Below, piece after piece: positions 17,761 to 26,577 of a stretch of DNA of 58,355 bases. Positions within the stretch are counted from its first letter, which is position 1. Each line of letters begins with the position of its first letter. Both the position numbers and the translations under genes were made by a program. The DNA comes from Streptococcus suis (GTDB taxonomy: Bacteria > Bacillota > Bacilli > Lactobacillales > Streptococcaceae). Below the pieces are notes generated by a model, which saw nothing but the letters and a program-made list of their open reading frames with translations, did no database searches and was not told where the DNA came from. The DNA is taken from positions 1-58,355 of the forward strand of contig NZ_POJD01000170.1 of assembly GCF_002960445.1 (NCBI RefSeq), in the 5' to 3' direction.

Positions 17761-17763
17761 TTA
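17738..17763 (-). terminator. Terminator of the ireB-ruvX-DUF1292 operon
   Basis: AAAAAGGTCC-AGT-GGACCTTTTT is a near-perfect, symmetrical terminator that overlaps the stop codon of the DUF1292 gene. It is also the first unit of the 50 bp repeat array. Confidence 0.88.
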
Positions 17764-18102
17764 TTCCTCCATAAAGCTGTTGAAGACTTCTTCAATCATA
17801 TCCCATTCTGCTGTTGCGTCTTCTGGAATTGGTTGGAGGTCGCCTTCTGTGCCGTTCTCATTTTCAATGTATGAGTAGGCTTGAATTTCAACTTCTCCGT
17901 TCTCATCTTCTTCTGCGCTTGCAGGGATTAAGAGGACGTAGTTTTTGCCGAATTCTTCTTGACCGTCAATTGTCAATAAAATTTCAAAAAGTGTTTCATT
18001 ACCTTGGTCGTCTACCAAAGTAATCAATTCACGTTCGTCGTGATTGTGATTGTGGTCGTGATTGTGATTGTGGTCGTGGTCGTGGTCATGATGATGTGCC
18101 AT
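17761..18102 (-). CDS. DUF1292 (UPF0473) protein with His/Asp-rich N-terminus
   Basis: A 113-residue acidic protein of the DUF1292/YrzB family, whose biochemical role is unknown. The conserved core [20 protein letters not shown] begins near residue 25, with FNSFMEE at the end. Residues 3-22 are almost only His, Asp and Asn, a probable metal-binding or low-complexity extension. It is the third gene of the conserved ireB-ruvX-DUF1292 operon, 11 bp after ruvX. Its stop codon is inside the terminator hairpin. Confidence 0.85.
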   Translation of the reverse strand: MAHHHDHDHDHNHNHDHNHNHDERELITLVDDQGNETLFEILLTIDGQEEFGKNYVLLIPASAEEDENGEVEIQAYSYIENENGTEGDLQPIPEDATAEWDMIEEVFNSFMEE

Positions 18103-18113
18103 TAGTATCTCCT

Positions 18114-18533
18114 TTAAAATGTTCTATCTAAATAATTTTGCAAAATCAGCTGGGCTGCTAATTTGTCGATAACTTTTTTACGTTTTCCGCGACTGATATC
18201 CGCCTGCTCAATCAGCATGCGCTCTGCCGCTACGGTTGTTAACCGTTCGTCTTGGTAATCAACTGGTAGGTTATAACGTTCTATCAATAAATTACCATAG
18301 GCTTGACTAGCTTCCACACGAGGTCCGCTAGTATTATTCATGTTCTTAGGTAGGCCTACAACAAACTTATCAACCTTATATTGTTCAACCAACTCAGTTA
18401 AACGTTGAAAACCAAATTCACCCTTTTCTTCGTCAATTGGGATGATTTCCAAGCCTTGAGCTGTGAAACCTAAAGGGTCTGAAATGGCTACGCCAACAGT
18501 CTTTGAACCGACATCTAATCCCATTATTCTCAT
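18114..18533 (-). CDS. ruvX: Putative pre-16S rRNA nuclease / RuvX (YqgF)
   Basis: A 139-residue RNase H-fold protein. It begins [20 protein letters not shown], the YqgF signature with the first catalytic Asp. Family work links it to 5' maturation of 16S rRNA and to Holliday junction resolution. The start codon overlaps the last base of ireB, so the genes are translationally coupled. Normal length. Confidence 0.92.
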   Translation of the reverse strand: MRIMGLDVGSKTVGVAISDPLGFTAQGLEIIPIDEEKGEFGFQRLTELVEQYKVDKFVVGLPKNMNNTSGPRVEASQAYGNLLIERYNLPVDYQDERLTTVAAERMLIEQADISRGKRKKVIDKLAAQLILQNYLDRTF

Positions 18534-18799
18534 TAGAGGTCAATCCCATTCCCTTTCAGGTAGTAGCGTACCAACTCTTCGATGATTTCATCGCGTTCAT
18601 GTTTACGAATTTGATTGCGGGCATCATTGTAGCGAGGAATATAAGCAGGGTCCCCACTTAATACATAGCCAATGATTTGGTTGATTGGATTATAGCCTTT
18701 TTCCTCCAATGAACGATAAACACTGGTCAAGGTTTGACTAATTTCTTGCTTATCTGTGTCATCCAGACGAAAGCGAACTGTTTCTTCTGTGAATCCCAT
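18533..18799 (-). CDS. ireB: IreB family regulatory phosphoprotein (UPF0297)
   Basis: An 88-residue protein of the IreB/UPF0297 family. In Enterococcus IreB is a substrate of the Ser/Thr kinase IreK and controls cephalosporin resistance. It begins [20 protein letters not shown]. The ATG at 18797-18799 follows GAAGGTG; six upstream in-frame codons lack a ribosome binding site. It is first in the operon with ruvX and DUF1292. Confidence 0.92.
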   Translation of the reverse strand: MGFTEETVRFRLDDTDKQEISQTLTSVYRSLEEKGYNPINQIIGYVLSGDPAYIPRYNDARNQIRKHERDEIIEELVRYYLKGNGIDL

Positions 18800-18832
18800 A
18801 CTTACACCTTCTTTCAATTTTTATTCATTTTC

Positions 18833-18861
18833 ATTATATCATATTTCCAGAGCAAGCACAA
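18833..18861 (-). promoter_or_regulatory. Promoter of ireB-ruvX-DUF1292
   Basis: On the minus strand, TTGTGC (18856-18861), a 17 bp spacer and TATAAT (18833-18838), preceded by TGA, which makes an extended -10. Confidence 0.7.
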
Positions 18862-18874
18862 AGAAAGTGTAAAA

Positions 18875-18895
18875 AGAACCCTGAAACAGAGTTCT
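18875..18895 (-). terminator. Terminator of the spx-type gene
   Basis: AGAAC-T-CTG-TTT-CAG-G-GTTCT forms a stem with one mismatch, followed by TTTTT on the minus strand, nine bases past the stop codon. Confidence 0.8.
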
Positions 18896-18904
18896 TCCTC
18901 ACTC

Positions 18905-19303
18905 TTATAAGGCTGCTCGCATACGAGCTTGAGCGTTCTCTACATTGCGAACCGCTCGTGGTAAGAAGGCGCGAATGTCATCTTCTTTATATCCAACCTG
19001 CAATCGCTTCTCATCAATCAGAATTGGACTTTTCAAAATACGTGGATTAGAAGTAATCAAGTCAATCACTTCATTGACACTCAAATCTTCGATATCAAAA
19101 TCCAAACTCTTAGCATAGCGATTTTTTGACGATACAATACTTGCAATGCCGTTTTCCGTCTTGGTCAAGATATTTAAAATTTCTTCCTTGGTGATTGCCT
19201 CTTTAGCTAGGTTATGTTCGTTATAGGACAATTGATGGGCATTCAACCAGTTCTTTGCTTTCTTACAAGAAGTACAACTAGATACTGTATAAATTTTAAT
19301 CAT
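18905..19303 (-). CDS. spx: Spx family transcriptional regulator (ArsC fold)
   Basis: A 132-residue ArsC/Spx-family protein. Spx binds the alpha subunit C-terminal domain of RNA polymerase and redirects transcription under thiol stress. It keeps the redox switch Cys10-x-x-Cys13 (SSCTSCKKA). The RPI-like element of arsenate reductases is replaced by RILKSPILIDEKRLQVGY, typical of Spx. Streptococci usually have two Spx proteins, so the exact paralogue is not decided here. Confidence 0.88.
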   Translation of the reverse strand: MIKIYTVSSCTSCKKAKNWLNAHQLSYNEHNLAKEAITKEEILNILTKTENGIASIVSSKNRYAKSLDFDIEDLSVNEVIDLITSNPRILKSPILIDEKRLQVGYKEDDIRAFLPRAVRNVENAQARMRAAL

Positions 19304-19461
19304 GTAGTCACTCCTTTGCTACATCTTAGTAAGCACATTATAGACTATTATACCACAAATTCCATCCGTCTGTAGACCTATTTTTAAAAAACTTTAAATT
19401 TTGGGGCGAATATTCGTTTTTTAATCAGAAAAAAGTCTGGATAACCCAAATTTTTTCGCTT

Positions 19462-20613
19462 TTATTCTTCTAATTCAATACCGCCATCCAAGTCCAAAAT
19501 AACATCTTGAACCTCTTCGATTGCAACAGGAGCCTCTTCTGTAACGACTTCTGGTGCTTCCTCACCTTCAATCAAGCCGTAGTGAATACGGATTTTGCGG
19601 TCAATTTCGTCAAAGACTTCTGGATGTTCAACAAGATACTTCTTAGCATTCTCAGAGCCTTGTCCGATTTTTTCGCCATTATATGAATACCATGCACCAG
19701 CTTTTTTGATAAAACCAAGATTGGTTCCAATCTCAATCAATTCACCTGTACGAGAAATTCCTTCACCATACATGATTTCAACAACAACCTCTTTAAAGGG
19801 AGGGGCTACCTTGTTCTTCACGATCTTGACCTTGGTTTCCTTACCAACGTTTTGATCTTTTTGGTCACCAGTACCCTTGATTTGCGTATTTCCACGGACA
19901 TCCATACGAACAGAAGCGTAGAATTTGAGGGCACGTCCACCAGGCGTTGTTTCAGGGTTACCAAACATAACCCCAACTTTTTCACGCAATTGGTTAATGA
20001 AAATAGCTACTGTCTTGGTTTTGTTAATAGAAGCACCAAGTTTGCGCATGGCCTGGCTCATCATGCGAGCCTGCAAACCAACGTGGCTATCGCCGATATC
20101 ACCGTCAATTTCTGCACGAGGTACAAGAGCTGCAACCGAGTCCACAACAACCAAGTCAACAGCACCTGAGTCAATCAACTTACCAGCAATTTCCAGACCT
20201 TGCTCCCCTGAGTCTGGCTGTGACAAGAGCAACTCATCGATGTTTACACCAAGAGCCGCTGCATAGGCTGGATCCAAGGCGTGTTCCGCATCAATAAAGG
20301 CAGCGATCCCACCATCTTTCTGAGCCTGAGCTACTGCGTGCAAAGCAACGGTTGTCTTACCTGAACTTTCAGGACCATAAATTTCCACAATACGCCCTTT
20401 AGGATAGCCACCTGCACCTAGTGCAATATCGATAGATAGACTACCTGAGCTCATCACCTGAACTTTCTGTTCAGCACGCTCTCCCAAGCGCATCACCGCA
20501 CCCTTACCAAAATCTTTTTCAATAGCTTTAAGGGCATCGTCGAGCGCCTTTTTACGCTCATCTCCAAATTTCTTTGTAATTTCTTCTAATTTTTTAGCAG
20601 GTTTTTTAGCCAA
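19462..20613 (-). CDS. recA: Recombinase RecA
   Basis: A 383-residue RecA, the strand-exchange ATPase of homologous recombination and of integration of transforming DNA. Walker A is GPESSGKT at about 79-86. The DNA-binding loops [20 protein letters not shown] and [20 protein letters not shown] are intact. The acidic C-terminal tail [18 protein letters not shown] is normal. It follows cinA by 51 bp with its own promoter; in related streptococci the pair is induced by ComX. Confidence 0.99.
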   Translation of the reverse strand: MAKKPAKKLEEITKKFGDERKKALDDALKAIEKDFGKGAVMRLGERAEQKVQVMSSGSLSIDIALGAGGYPKGRIVEIYGPESSGKTTVALHAVAQAQKDGGIAAFIDAEHALDPAYAAALGVNIDELLLSQPDSGEQGLEIAGKLIDSGAVDLVVVDSVAALVPRAEIDGDIGDSHVGLQARMMSQAMRKLGASINKTKTVAIFINQLREKVGVMFGNPETTPGGRALKFYASVRMDVRGNTQIKGTGDQKDQNVGKETKVKIVKNKVAPPFKEVVVEIMYGEGISRTGELIEIGTNLGFIKKAGAWYSYNGEKIGQGSENAKKYLVEHPEVFDEIDRKIRIHYGLIEGEEAPEVVTEEAPVAIEEVQDVILDLDGGIELEE

Positions 20614-20642
20614 TGCTGTTCTCCTCTTTTCTTAATCAAACT

Positions 20643-20670
20643 ATTATAGCAAAATTCTTTTCTTTCACAA
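20643..20670 (-). promoter_or_regulatory. recA promoter
   Basis: On the minus strand, TTGTGA (20665-20670, overlapping the cinA stop codon), a 16 bp spacer and TATAAT (20643-20648). It allows basal recA expression apart from cinA. Confidence 0.65.
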
Positions 20671-21846
20671 AGTGTTTCGTACAAAATCTAAGGCTTGCAA
20701 GCAAGCTAATTGGCGGATGTGTTGCCAGGAGTAGCCACCCAAGTCAACCTCTTTTTGGGAAATGCCAGAGGTGTCAGCCAAGGATAGATATACCTTTGCA
20801 AGAACGTTATCCTCTGTCGACTCAGGCTTAATAAGTACCGACACAGCCAGTCCCAAATCAGCCTGTAGCTCCTCACGAATGCTATCAACCTCTTCTGAGC
20901 ACCTGCCCGATTCTGTACCTAACTGACCTATGACTTTTCCACCGCTAAAATAAGGTTGCCCAGCCAAAGCCAAACTGACTTCTGACTGTAAAAGTCCGCC
21001 TGTTCCCTGTTCGACGATGGCTATGCTTTTATTCTTTTCCACCAATCGCTCTGCTACTGTCTGTACTAGACTATTTTCCTCACCGTAAGCATAGAAATAT
21101 TCTCTCAGTTTATCACGTTGTAAGATGTCTTCTTCCAACTGATTCAGACGAAAATCTGCTTCTTCTTGACTGTTTGCTTTGGTGGACAAGCGCAAGGTCA
21201 CTTCACCAACCTTGGCATAGGGGGCAAGAGTTGGGTCAGTTTGTTTGTCAATCAAATCAGCTAAAATCGTCACCAACTGACTTTCGCCAATACCAAAAAA
21301 GCGTAGAACACGAGAATAGAGTTGCTGACTTGACTGGTTAAGCAAAGGTTGTAAACTTTCTGTAAACATGGCTCTAAGTTCACTTGGAGGACCAGGTAAG
21401 ACAACATAGGTCACTCCAGCTTGCTCAATCAAGCCTCCTACTGCCAAACCAGCTGGATTTTGCAAAGCCTGGCTTCCCTCAACGATTTGTGCTTGGCGCT
21501 CATTGTTGGGCGTGCGGACACGACCTGGTCGGCTGGCAAAGAAGCGGTCTAATTTTGCCATAGCTTTTTCATCAAAGACCAATTTTCTACCTAAGAAGGT
21601 TGCCAAAGTCTGCTTAGTCAAGTCATCTTCTGTTGGACCCAATCCTCCACAGAGAATGACTAGCTCACTACGCTTGCTGGCTACCTCCAGTACAGACAAA
21701 AGCCTCTGTTCATTATCTCCAACAGCTGTGTGGAAGTAAACATCAATTCCCAGCTCTGCACATTTCTCCGAAAGAAACTGGGCATTGGTATTAACGATTT
21801 GTCCTGTTAAAATCTCCGTCCCGACGGCAATTAGTTCTGCTTTCAT
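20665..21846 (-). CDS. cinA: CinA family protein with degenerate deamidase domain
   Basis: A 393-residue CinA homologue, the competence/damage-inducible protein that travels with recA. The N-terminal MoaB-like domain (MKAELIAVGTEILTGQIVNT; GGLGPTEDDLTKQTL) is intact. The C-terminal PncC-like domain normally carries AESxTGG with the catalytic Ser. Here it reads IVEQGTGGLLQSE, so that Ser is missing and NMN deamidase activity is doubtful. The ATG at 21844-21846 follows AGAGGAGG; twelve upstream in-frame codons lack a ribosome binding site. It follows tag closely. Confidence 0.92.
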   Translation of the reverse strand: MKAELIAVGTEILTGQIVNTNAQFLSEKCAELGIDVYFHTAVGDNEQRLLSVLEVASKRSELVILCGGLGPTEDDLTKQTLATFLGRKLVFDEKAMAKLDRFFASRPGRVRTPNNERQAQIVEGSQALQNPAGLAVGGLIEQAGVTYVVLPGPPSELRAMFTESLQPLLNQSSQQLYSRVLRFFGIGESQLVTILADLIDKQTDPTLAPYAKVGEVTLRLSTKANSQEEADFRLNQLEEDILQRDKLREYFYAYGEENSLVQTVAERLVEKNKSIAIVEQGTGGLLQSEVSLALAGQPYFSGGKVIGQLGTESGRCSEEVDSIREELQADLGLAVSVLIKPESTEDNVLAKVYLSLADTSGISQKEVDLGGYSWQHIRQLACLQALDFVRNTL

Positions 21847-21882
21847 ATGCCTCCTCTGTCTAGGGTGCGATTGCTCGCTCAT

Positions 21883-22452
21883 CTAATTAGTTCGTAATGG
21901 ATTTCGAAAATCACAAGTTTCTTCATGTTCGTTTAAAAGACCCGCCGCCTGTAAATAGGAATAAACACAAACTGGACCTACAAATTTGAAGCCACGTTTC
22001 CTCAAATCTTTGGACAATTTTTCTGATAGTTCACTTTTGGTCGGTAGCTCTCGAAAGGACTTAATAGGGTTGTCAAGAGGTGAAAAGTCAACCCAAGACC
22101 AAAGGTAGTGGTCAAAACTACCAAACTCCTCTTGTACTCGAAGAAAAGCCTGAGCATTGGCACGGGTAGAGTACAACTTTGCCTTGTGGCGAATGATGTC
22201 TGGATTGGCTAGAAGGTTATCTAACTGGCTATCCGTCATGGTTGCGACCTTTTGGACATCGTAGTCGAAAAAGGCGGAGCAAAAAGCCTGACGTTTATTG
22301 AGAACAATTTCCCAGGAAAGTCCTGCTTGGTAGGATTCCAGGCAAAGCAACTCAAACAGAGCCTGCTCATCATGCAAAGGGCGCCCCCATTCTTGATCGT
22401 GATAGGCTATATAGAGGGGATTGTTGAGATTGACCCAAGAACAACGGGACAT
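21883..22452 (-). CDS. tag: DNA-3-methyladenine glycosylase I
   Basis: A 189-residue Tag-family base excision glycosylase that removes 3-methyladenine. It starts MSRCSWVNLNNPLYIAYHDQEWG, with the family zinc ligands Cys4 and His18. It contains LLCLESYQAGLSWEIVLNKR and, near the C-terminus, GFKFVGPVCVYSYLQAAGLLNEH-type residues. It lies between ruvA and cinA, the usual streptococcal order mutL-ruvA-tag-cinA-recA. Confidence 0.95.
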   Translation of the reverse strand: MSRCSWVNLNNPLYIAYHDQEWGRPLHDEQALFELLCLESYQAGLSWEIVLNKRQAFCSAFFDYDVQKVATMTDSQLDNLLANPDIIRHKAKLYSTRANAQAFLRVQEEFGSFDHYLWSWVDFSPLDNPIKSFRELPTKSELSEKLSKDLRKRGFKFVGPVCVYSYLQAAGLLNEHEETCDFRNPLRTN

Positions 22453-22758
22453 AGAAACTCCTTTTTAGAACGCATATCTAGATACATTTTTGAAAAAATA
22501 GCTAAACACAGACTAAGGACTGTGAGAAAAAAATTATCAGATTTCTAAACTTCACAAAATGACGCAATTGACATCTGATAAAATTTCTGTTCGGCCGTCT
22601 ATTTTCTCTTTGTCCTTTACGTCCTTTGTATCTGGACACGACATGAGCCGCAAAAATCGACATTATTTTTGTGGCGAATTAGTAAGGTACCTAGGCAAGT
22701 CGCAAATAGCGATTGCCGTAGTATGATGAGTTGCTTCAGCAACCATCATACTGGTACG
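22453..22758 (-). other. Structured 306 bp spacer between ruvA and tag
   Basis: No ORF is seen. Near ruvA a short branched fold is possible. GTAC ends (22687-22690 with 22754-22757) enclose GGCAA-TCGC-AAATA-GCGA-TTGCC and a strong AGTATGATG/CATCATACT hairpin with a GTTGC-TTCA-GCAAC tip (22720-22752). A second stem, GCCGCAAAAAT with ATTTTTGTGGC, lies around 22650-22677. Orientation and function are unknown. Confidence 0.6.
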
Positions 22759-23349
22759 TTACTTCATCAACATTTTAAGGGCTGATTTGATGTAATTTTC
22801 TGCGGTATCGTTGGTACCTTCGAAGAATTTCTTGATTTTCTTGAGTTCGGCTGGGCGGTAACCGAGTGCTTCCATAGCTTCCATGGCTTCATCGAGGGCG
22901 ATATTTTCACTGGAGGGTGCTACTTGTTGAACAGGACCTGTTTCTTCGCTCATGACAAACTTGCCTTCCAAGTCCAAAATCATCTGCTGGGCTGTTTTCT
23001 TGCCAATCTTTGGAAACTTGGTTAGATAAGAAATATTTTTTTGCTCAATAGCCCGCACCAGACCGTCATTATCATCAACAGCAATAATTGCCAAAGCCGT
23101 TGTTGGTCCAATACCTGATACCGAAATCAGACTGAGGAATACAGATTTTTCAGCCTCTGTCGCAAATCCGTAGAGCAGATGGGCATCTTCGCGAATAACT
23201 TGATGGGTATAGACCGTTACTTCTTGCTGGACCTTCCCAGAGTAAGCATAGGGGTTAGCCACCTGCAAGAGATAGCCAACTCCGTGCGTTTCTACCACAA
23301 TATACTTTGCAGTAATTTTTGTTAACATTCCTTTGATATAGTCGTACAT
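22759..23349 (-). CDS. ruvA: Holliday junction branch migration subunit RuvA
   Basis: A 196-residue RuvA that binds four-way junctions as a tetramer and recruits RuvB. It begins [20 protein letters not shown] (OB fold). Two helix-hairpin-helix motifs are visible ([16 protein letters not shown] and [20 protein letters not shown]), and the C-terminal RuvB-binding domain ends [11 protein letters not shown]. The length is normal. ruvB lies about 8 kb away. Confidence 0.97.
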   Translation of the reverse strand: MYDYIKGMLTKITAKYIVVETHGVGYLLQVANPYAYSGKVQQEVTVYTHQVIREDAHLLYGFATEAEKSVFLSLISVSGIGPTTALAIIAVDDNDGLVRAIEQKNISYLTKFPKIGKKTAQQMILDLEGKFVMSEETGPVQQVAPSSENIALDEAMEAMEALGYRPAELKKIKKFFEGTNDTAENYIKSALKMLMK

Positions 23350-23398
23350 ATACTTCCTTTATCGGTGATAATTTATGTCTTTCCATTGTACCATAAAA

Positions 23399-23422
23399 AG
23401 CCTCGCTATTGATAGCGAAGCT
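23399..23422 (-). terminator. Terminator after the CPBP protease gene
   Basis: AGC-TTCGCTAT-CA-ATAGCGAG-GCT with one mismatch, followed on the minus strand by TTTTTATGG. It closes the XRE-CPBP unit before ruvA. Confidence 0.8.
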
Positions 23423-23427
23423 AGGTT

Positions 23428-24075
23428 TCAATATCCGACGGATAGGTTGCCTACACAATGAACGAGCATCGGATAACAAAGATTGCCTGCTCTGTGATAG
23501 AGATAACCCAGGTAAATACCCGAACAAATCTGGGGAATCGTGTTGATAATTTCTGAACTATCCAGAGATTTAGCATGCCCTAAGCCAAAAATGAGACCTT
23601 GCAAGACAATAGCAAACCATGGATTTAAAATATTTTTCAGACCATCCTGTAAAAATCTTCGATAAAAAAGTTCTTCAACAATCGGACCGATGATGCCCAC
23701 TATTAGCAAAAAGATTGGAAGTGAGACGATTTGGTTTATCTTATTAACTGCTGTGACATTGCCTATACCTTCTGAAATATGGAATGATTTCACTATCAAG
23801 TATTGGAGAAAACTTCCTCCATACATGACCGAAAAGTCTGCAAGATAAAACAAAGGGAATTGATAAAGCAGTTTCCAGCTCCACATTTTTCTAAAATCAG
23901 TCCAAAGCAACTCTCTATAGTGGTACATACCAAGTGCAAATAGCAAGATAAAACTAGCAAGCTGGTAGTAAAGACTATGAGTCGGACTAAATCCTAAATA
24001 ACGGTGAAGCTTGACCAGCAGATTGAGCACACCAAGAACAATAAATGCAATAAATAGTCTATCATTTCGGACCAT
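23428..24075 (-). CDS. CPBP family intramembrane metalloprotease
   Basis: A 215-residue membrane protein with about six hydrophobic segments and the three CPBP (Abi/CAAX) motifs. These are Glu134-Glu135-x3-Arg139 (VEELFYRRF), FGLGHA with His167, and LVHCVGN with His206. Members process prenylated proteins or, in bacteria, often take part in bacteriocin self-immunity. It lies 14 bp after an XRE regulator that itself has membrane segments, so the two form a unit inserted between mutL and ruvA. Substrate unknown. Confidence 0.88.
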   Translation of the reverse strand: MVRNDRLFIAFIVLGVLNLLVKLHRYLGFSPTHSLYYQLASFILLFALGMYHYRELLWTDFRKMWSWKLLYQFPLFYLADFSVMYGGSFLQYLIVKSFHISEGIGNVTAVNKINQIVSLPIFLLIVGIIGPIVEELFYRRFLQDGLKNILNPWFAIVLQGLIFGLGHAKSLDSSEIINTIPQICSGIYLGYLYHRAGNLCYPMLVHCVGNLSVGY

Positions 24076-24089
24076 ACGATGACCTCGCT

Positions 24090-24455
24090 TTATAAAGATT
24101 TGGTCAACATGAATTCTTGGATAATGAAACCGATGAGGAGAAAAACGATGAGGAAGGGAAGCAAGAGAGTGGCATTGCCACCGACAAAGATACCTAGACC
24201 GAATAGGATTAGGAGAAGCAGGTAATTTATCCAGACCCGCCTTTTCTTAGCCTTAACTTGTAAGCCAATTAACTGGTCAAAAGAGAGATGATAACGTTGA
24301 GCAATACCGACTAGACTGGCACTATCAGGTAAGGTGCGACCTTTTTCCCAGTTTAAGACTGTTTGCCGTGACACTCCGATTGCTTTTGCCAAGGTTTCTT
24401 GCGATTCCTGTCGTTTTGTTCGCTCCATGTGAATGAGCTGTCCAAGATTGGTCAT
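24090..24455 (-). CDS. XRE-family regulator with C-terminal membrane segments
   Basis: A 121-residue protein. Residues 5-60 form an XRE/Cro helix-turn-helix (ETLAKAIGVSRQTVLNWEKG). Residues about 75-115 hold two hydrophobic helices (WINYLLLLILFGLGIFVGG and LLLPFLIVFLLIGFII). Such membrane-tethered XRE proteins typically control an adjacent membrane gene. Here the partner is the CPBP protease 14 bp downstream. GGAGG precedes the ATG. Confidence 0.85.
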   Translation of the reverse strand: MTNLGQLIHMERTKRQESQETLAKAIGVSRQTVLNWEKGRTLPDSASLVGIAQRYHLSFDQLIGLQVKAKKRRVWINYLLLLILFGLGIFVGGNATLLLPFLIVFLLIGFIIQEFMLTKSL

Positions 24456-24528
24456 GTTTCCTCCTTTACTTTACAAGCTGGCGGTAAAAATAGCTAGTCC
24501 AAATGCTTTTACAGGGGTGTTAAAATCC

Positions 24529-26466
24529 TTAATACTTCCCCAACTCACGTAAACTCGTGTGATTTTCCTGAATGCGTCTAAACATTTTTTCCATATCCGA
24601 TTTGCTAAAATGCACCAAAACTGGTCGGCCGTGCGGGCAGTTATAGGGATTTTGGCAGTAAGACAATTGTCTCAATAAATCACGCGCCGAATAATCATCC
24701 AAAGCATGATTGGCCTTAATCGAACGCTTGCAGGACATCATAATAGCCAACTCTGCCCGATACTGCTTGATGGACACCTGGTCTGTTAGAAGTAGCATAT
24801 CACACATCTCGTAAATACCAGCCTCAATCTCCTCTTCCTTCATCCAGATAGGGTGCTCACGTAAGATGAATTGGTTGACACCGTACTCTTCCAAGTTGAC
24901 ACCAACTTGACGGAGGGCATCCATTTTATGCGCAAGATTGAGGGCATCATTTTGAGGGAATTCAAAGATATAAGGCACCAAGAGTTGCTGGGCGGAGTTA
25001 TCTACCTGACCAATTTTCTCACGATAATATTCGTATTTGACCCGCTCCTGTGCAGCGTGCTGGTCGATGATATAAAGCCCTGTTTTCCCCTGTGCAAAAA
25101 GATAGGTTCCGTGCATCTGTCCAAAATATTCCAATTCTGGAAAGGTTGAGGTTTCTTCTTGGTCTAGTTTGTCTGCCACCTTAGCAAGTTCCTTACTAGT
25201 TAGATTTGGGTGGTCAAGGTCATCAGTAATTTCTGTCTGCCGTTGGGCAAACTTGATAGTGACAGACTTGTCAACTTGACTTGTCATCTCTGTCAGGTTC
25301 TTGTCTTCCTCCAAAGGCTTGATGTCTTCTGAAACCACCTCTGGTTTGAGGAAAAAATCCTGCTTAACAGTGTCATAGTAGAGCTTGCTTTCCTTGAGTG
25401 GCAAGGTGACCTGCTCTGCTTTGACCTTGGTACGCGTACTAGACTGGGCCAGATTTTCCAGGGCATCAGGAATAAGGTCCTGTTCCTTGAGTGCCTTGAT
25501 AATAGCTTCACGGATCAGGCTCATGAGTTCCTTTTCCTTGGAAATGCGGACTTCTTGCTTGGTCGGGTGGACATTGACATCGGCCAGATAGGGGTCAATC
25601 TCAATAGAAATCACCGCCAGCGGAAAACGCCCTACCATGAGCTTACTACCGTAACCTTCCAAAATGGCACGGTTGAGCAGAAAGTTCTTGATATAACGTC
25701 CATTGATGAAAATGGAAATGTAGTTGCGGTTGGCACGGGTCAATTCTGGCAAGGAAACATAGCCAGAAACCTGAAAATCCAAGTCCTCAGCCTCAATTTC
25801 CACCATTTTTTTGGCGGACGCGATACCGTAAATCCCTGAAATAGCTTGACGAAGCTTGCCCGTTCCTGCCGTACGCATCAATTCTCGCCCTTCGTTGACC
25901 AGGCTAAAGGCGATTTCAGGATGGGCCAGGCTCAGCCTGTTGATAATATCAGCAATATGCGATAGTTCAGCCTGCTGACTGCGAACATACTTAAGACGGG
26001 CAGGGGTGTTGTAGAACAAATCTGAAACTGTCATCTGGGTACCAACTGGTCGACTAATCGGCTCCTCTAACTCAACCACTCCACCCTTGGAAACCAGACG
26101 CAAGCCGTGGGCATGGTTGGCTGTAGCCGTTTCAATCACCATTTGACTGACAGAGGCGATGGAGGGCAGGGCTTCACCGCGGAAACCCAAGGTCCGAATG
26201 CGGAACAGGTCTGCCTGATTTTTTATCTTACTGGTGGCATGACGACGCAAAGCCAAAGCTACTTGGTCAGGGGCAATACCTTCGCCGTTGTCCGTAATTT
26301 GAATAGTTTTTAGCCCAGCTTCTTCGATACGAATTTCTATCTGGCTGGCGCCTGCATCAATCGAGTTCTCCACCAACTCCTTAACCACACTGGCCGGTCG
26401 CTCAATCACCTCACCTGCTGCAATCTGGTTGGCTAAAATTTCTGGCAATTCGATAATTTGTGACAT
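24529..26466 (-). CDS. mutL: DNA mismatch repair protein MutL
   Basis: A 645-residue MutL. The GHKL ATPase N-terminus shows [24 protein letters not shown] and [17 protein letters not shown]. The C-terminal endonuclease motif [12 protein letters not shown], plus SCKRSIKA and CPHGRPV, is intact, so this is a nicking MutL. mutS is not in the window. Downstream the XRE-CPBP pair interrupts the common mutL-ruvA adjacency. Confidence 0.98.
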   Translation of the reverse strand: MSQIIELPEILANQIAAGEVIERPASVVKELVENSIDAGASQIEIRIEEAGLKTIQITDNGEGIAPDQVALALRRHATSKIKNQADLFRIRTLGFRGEALPSIASVSQMVIETATANHAHGLRLVSKGGVVELEEPISRPVGTQMTVSDLFYNTPARLKYVRSQQAELSHIADIINRLSLAHPEIAFSLVNEGRELMRTAGTGKLRQAISGIYGIASAKKMVEIEAEDLDFQVSGYVSLPELTRANRNYISIFINGRYIKNFLLNRAILEGYGSKLMVGRFPLAVISIEIDPYLADVNVHPTKQEVRISKEKELMSLIREAIIKALKEQDLIPDALENLAQSSTRTKVKAEQVTLPLKESKLYYDTVKQDFFLKPEVVSEDIKPLEEDKNLTEMTSQVDKSVTIKFAQRQTEITDDLDHPNLTSKELAKVADKLDQEETSTFPELEYFGQMHGTYLFAQGKTGLYIIDQHAAQERVKYEYYREKIGQVDNSAQQLLVPYIFEFPQNDALNLAHKMDALRQVGVNLEEYGVNQFILREHPIWMKEEEIEAGIYEMCDMLLLTDQVSIKQYRAELAIMMSCKRSIKANHALDDYSARDLLRQLSYCQNPYNCPHGRPVLVHFSKSDMEKMFRRIQENHTSLRELGKY

Positions 26467-26517
26467 ATCTTTTCCTACATTCCTTTAGACATTCTTTTCC
26501 CGTTTACTTATTCCTCC

Positions 26518-26526
26518 ATTATACCA
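26518..26526 (-). promoter_or_regulatory. mutL extended -10 promoter
   Basis: TGGTATAAT on the minus strand, 51 bp before the mutL start, with no clear -35. It lies shortly after the terminator of the upstream membrane protein gene. Confidence 0.55.
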
Positions 26527-26557
26527 CACATCCCTTTGTTTCTAAGTCCATGAAAAA

Positions 26558-26577
26558 ATGACTGCCTGAGCAATCAT
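26558..26577 (-). terminator. Terminator of the GT-C-like membrane protein gene
   Basis: ATGA-T-TGC-TCAG-GCA-G-TCAT, followed on the minus strand by TTTTTTC. The hairpin overlaps the TGA stop codon of the gene. Confidence 0.75.

Noticed and set aside
19398..19415. AACGAATATTCG upstream of the spx-type gene as a possible CIN box
   Set aside because: It is a short palindrome in an AT-rich gap, lacks the leading T and lies about 100 bp from the gene. A normal TATAAT-type promoter lies closer to the start.
25028..25035. Perfect CIN-box octamer TACGAATA on the minus strand
   Set aside because: It lies inside the mutL coding sequence, within codons for a conserved-looking KYEYYRE stretch, with no downstream gene start. 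One such 8-mer is expected by chance at this window size.
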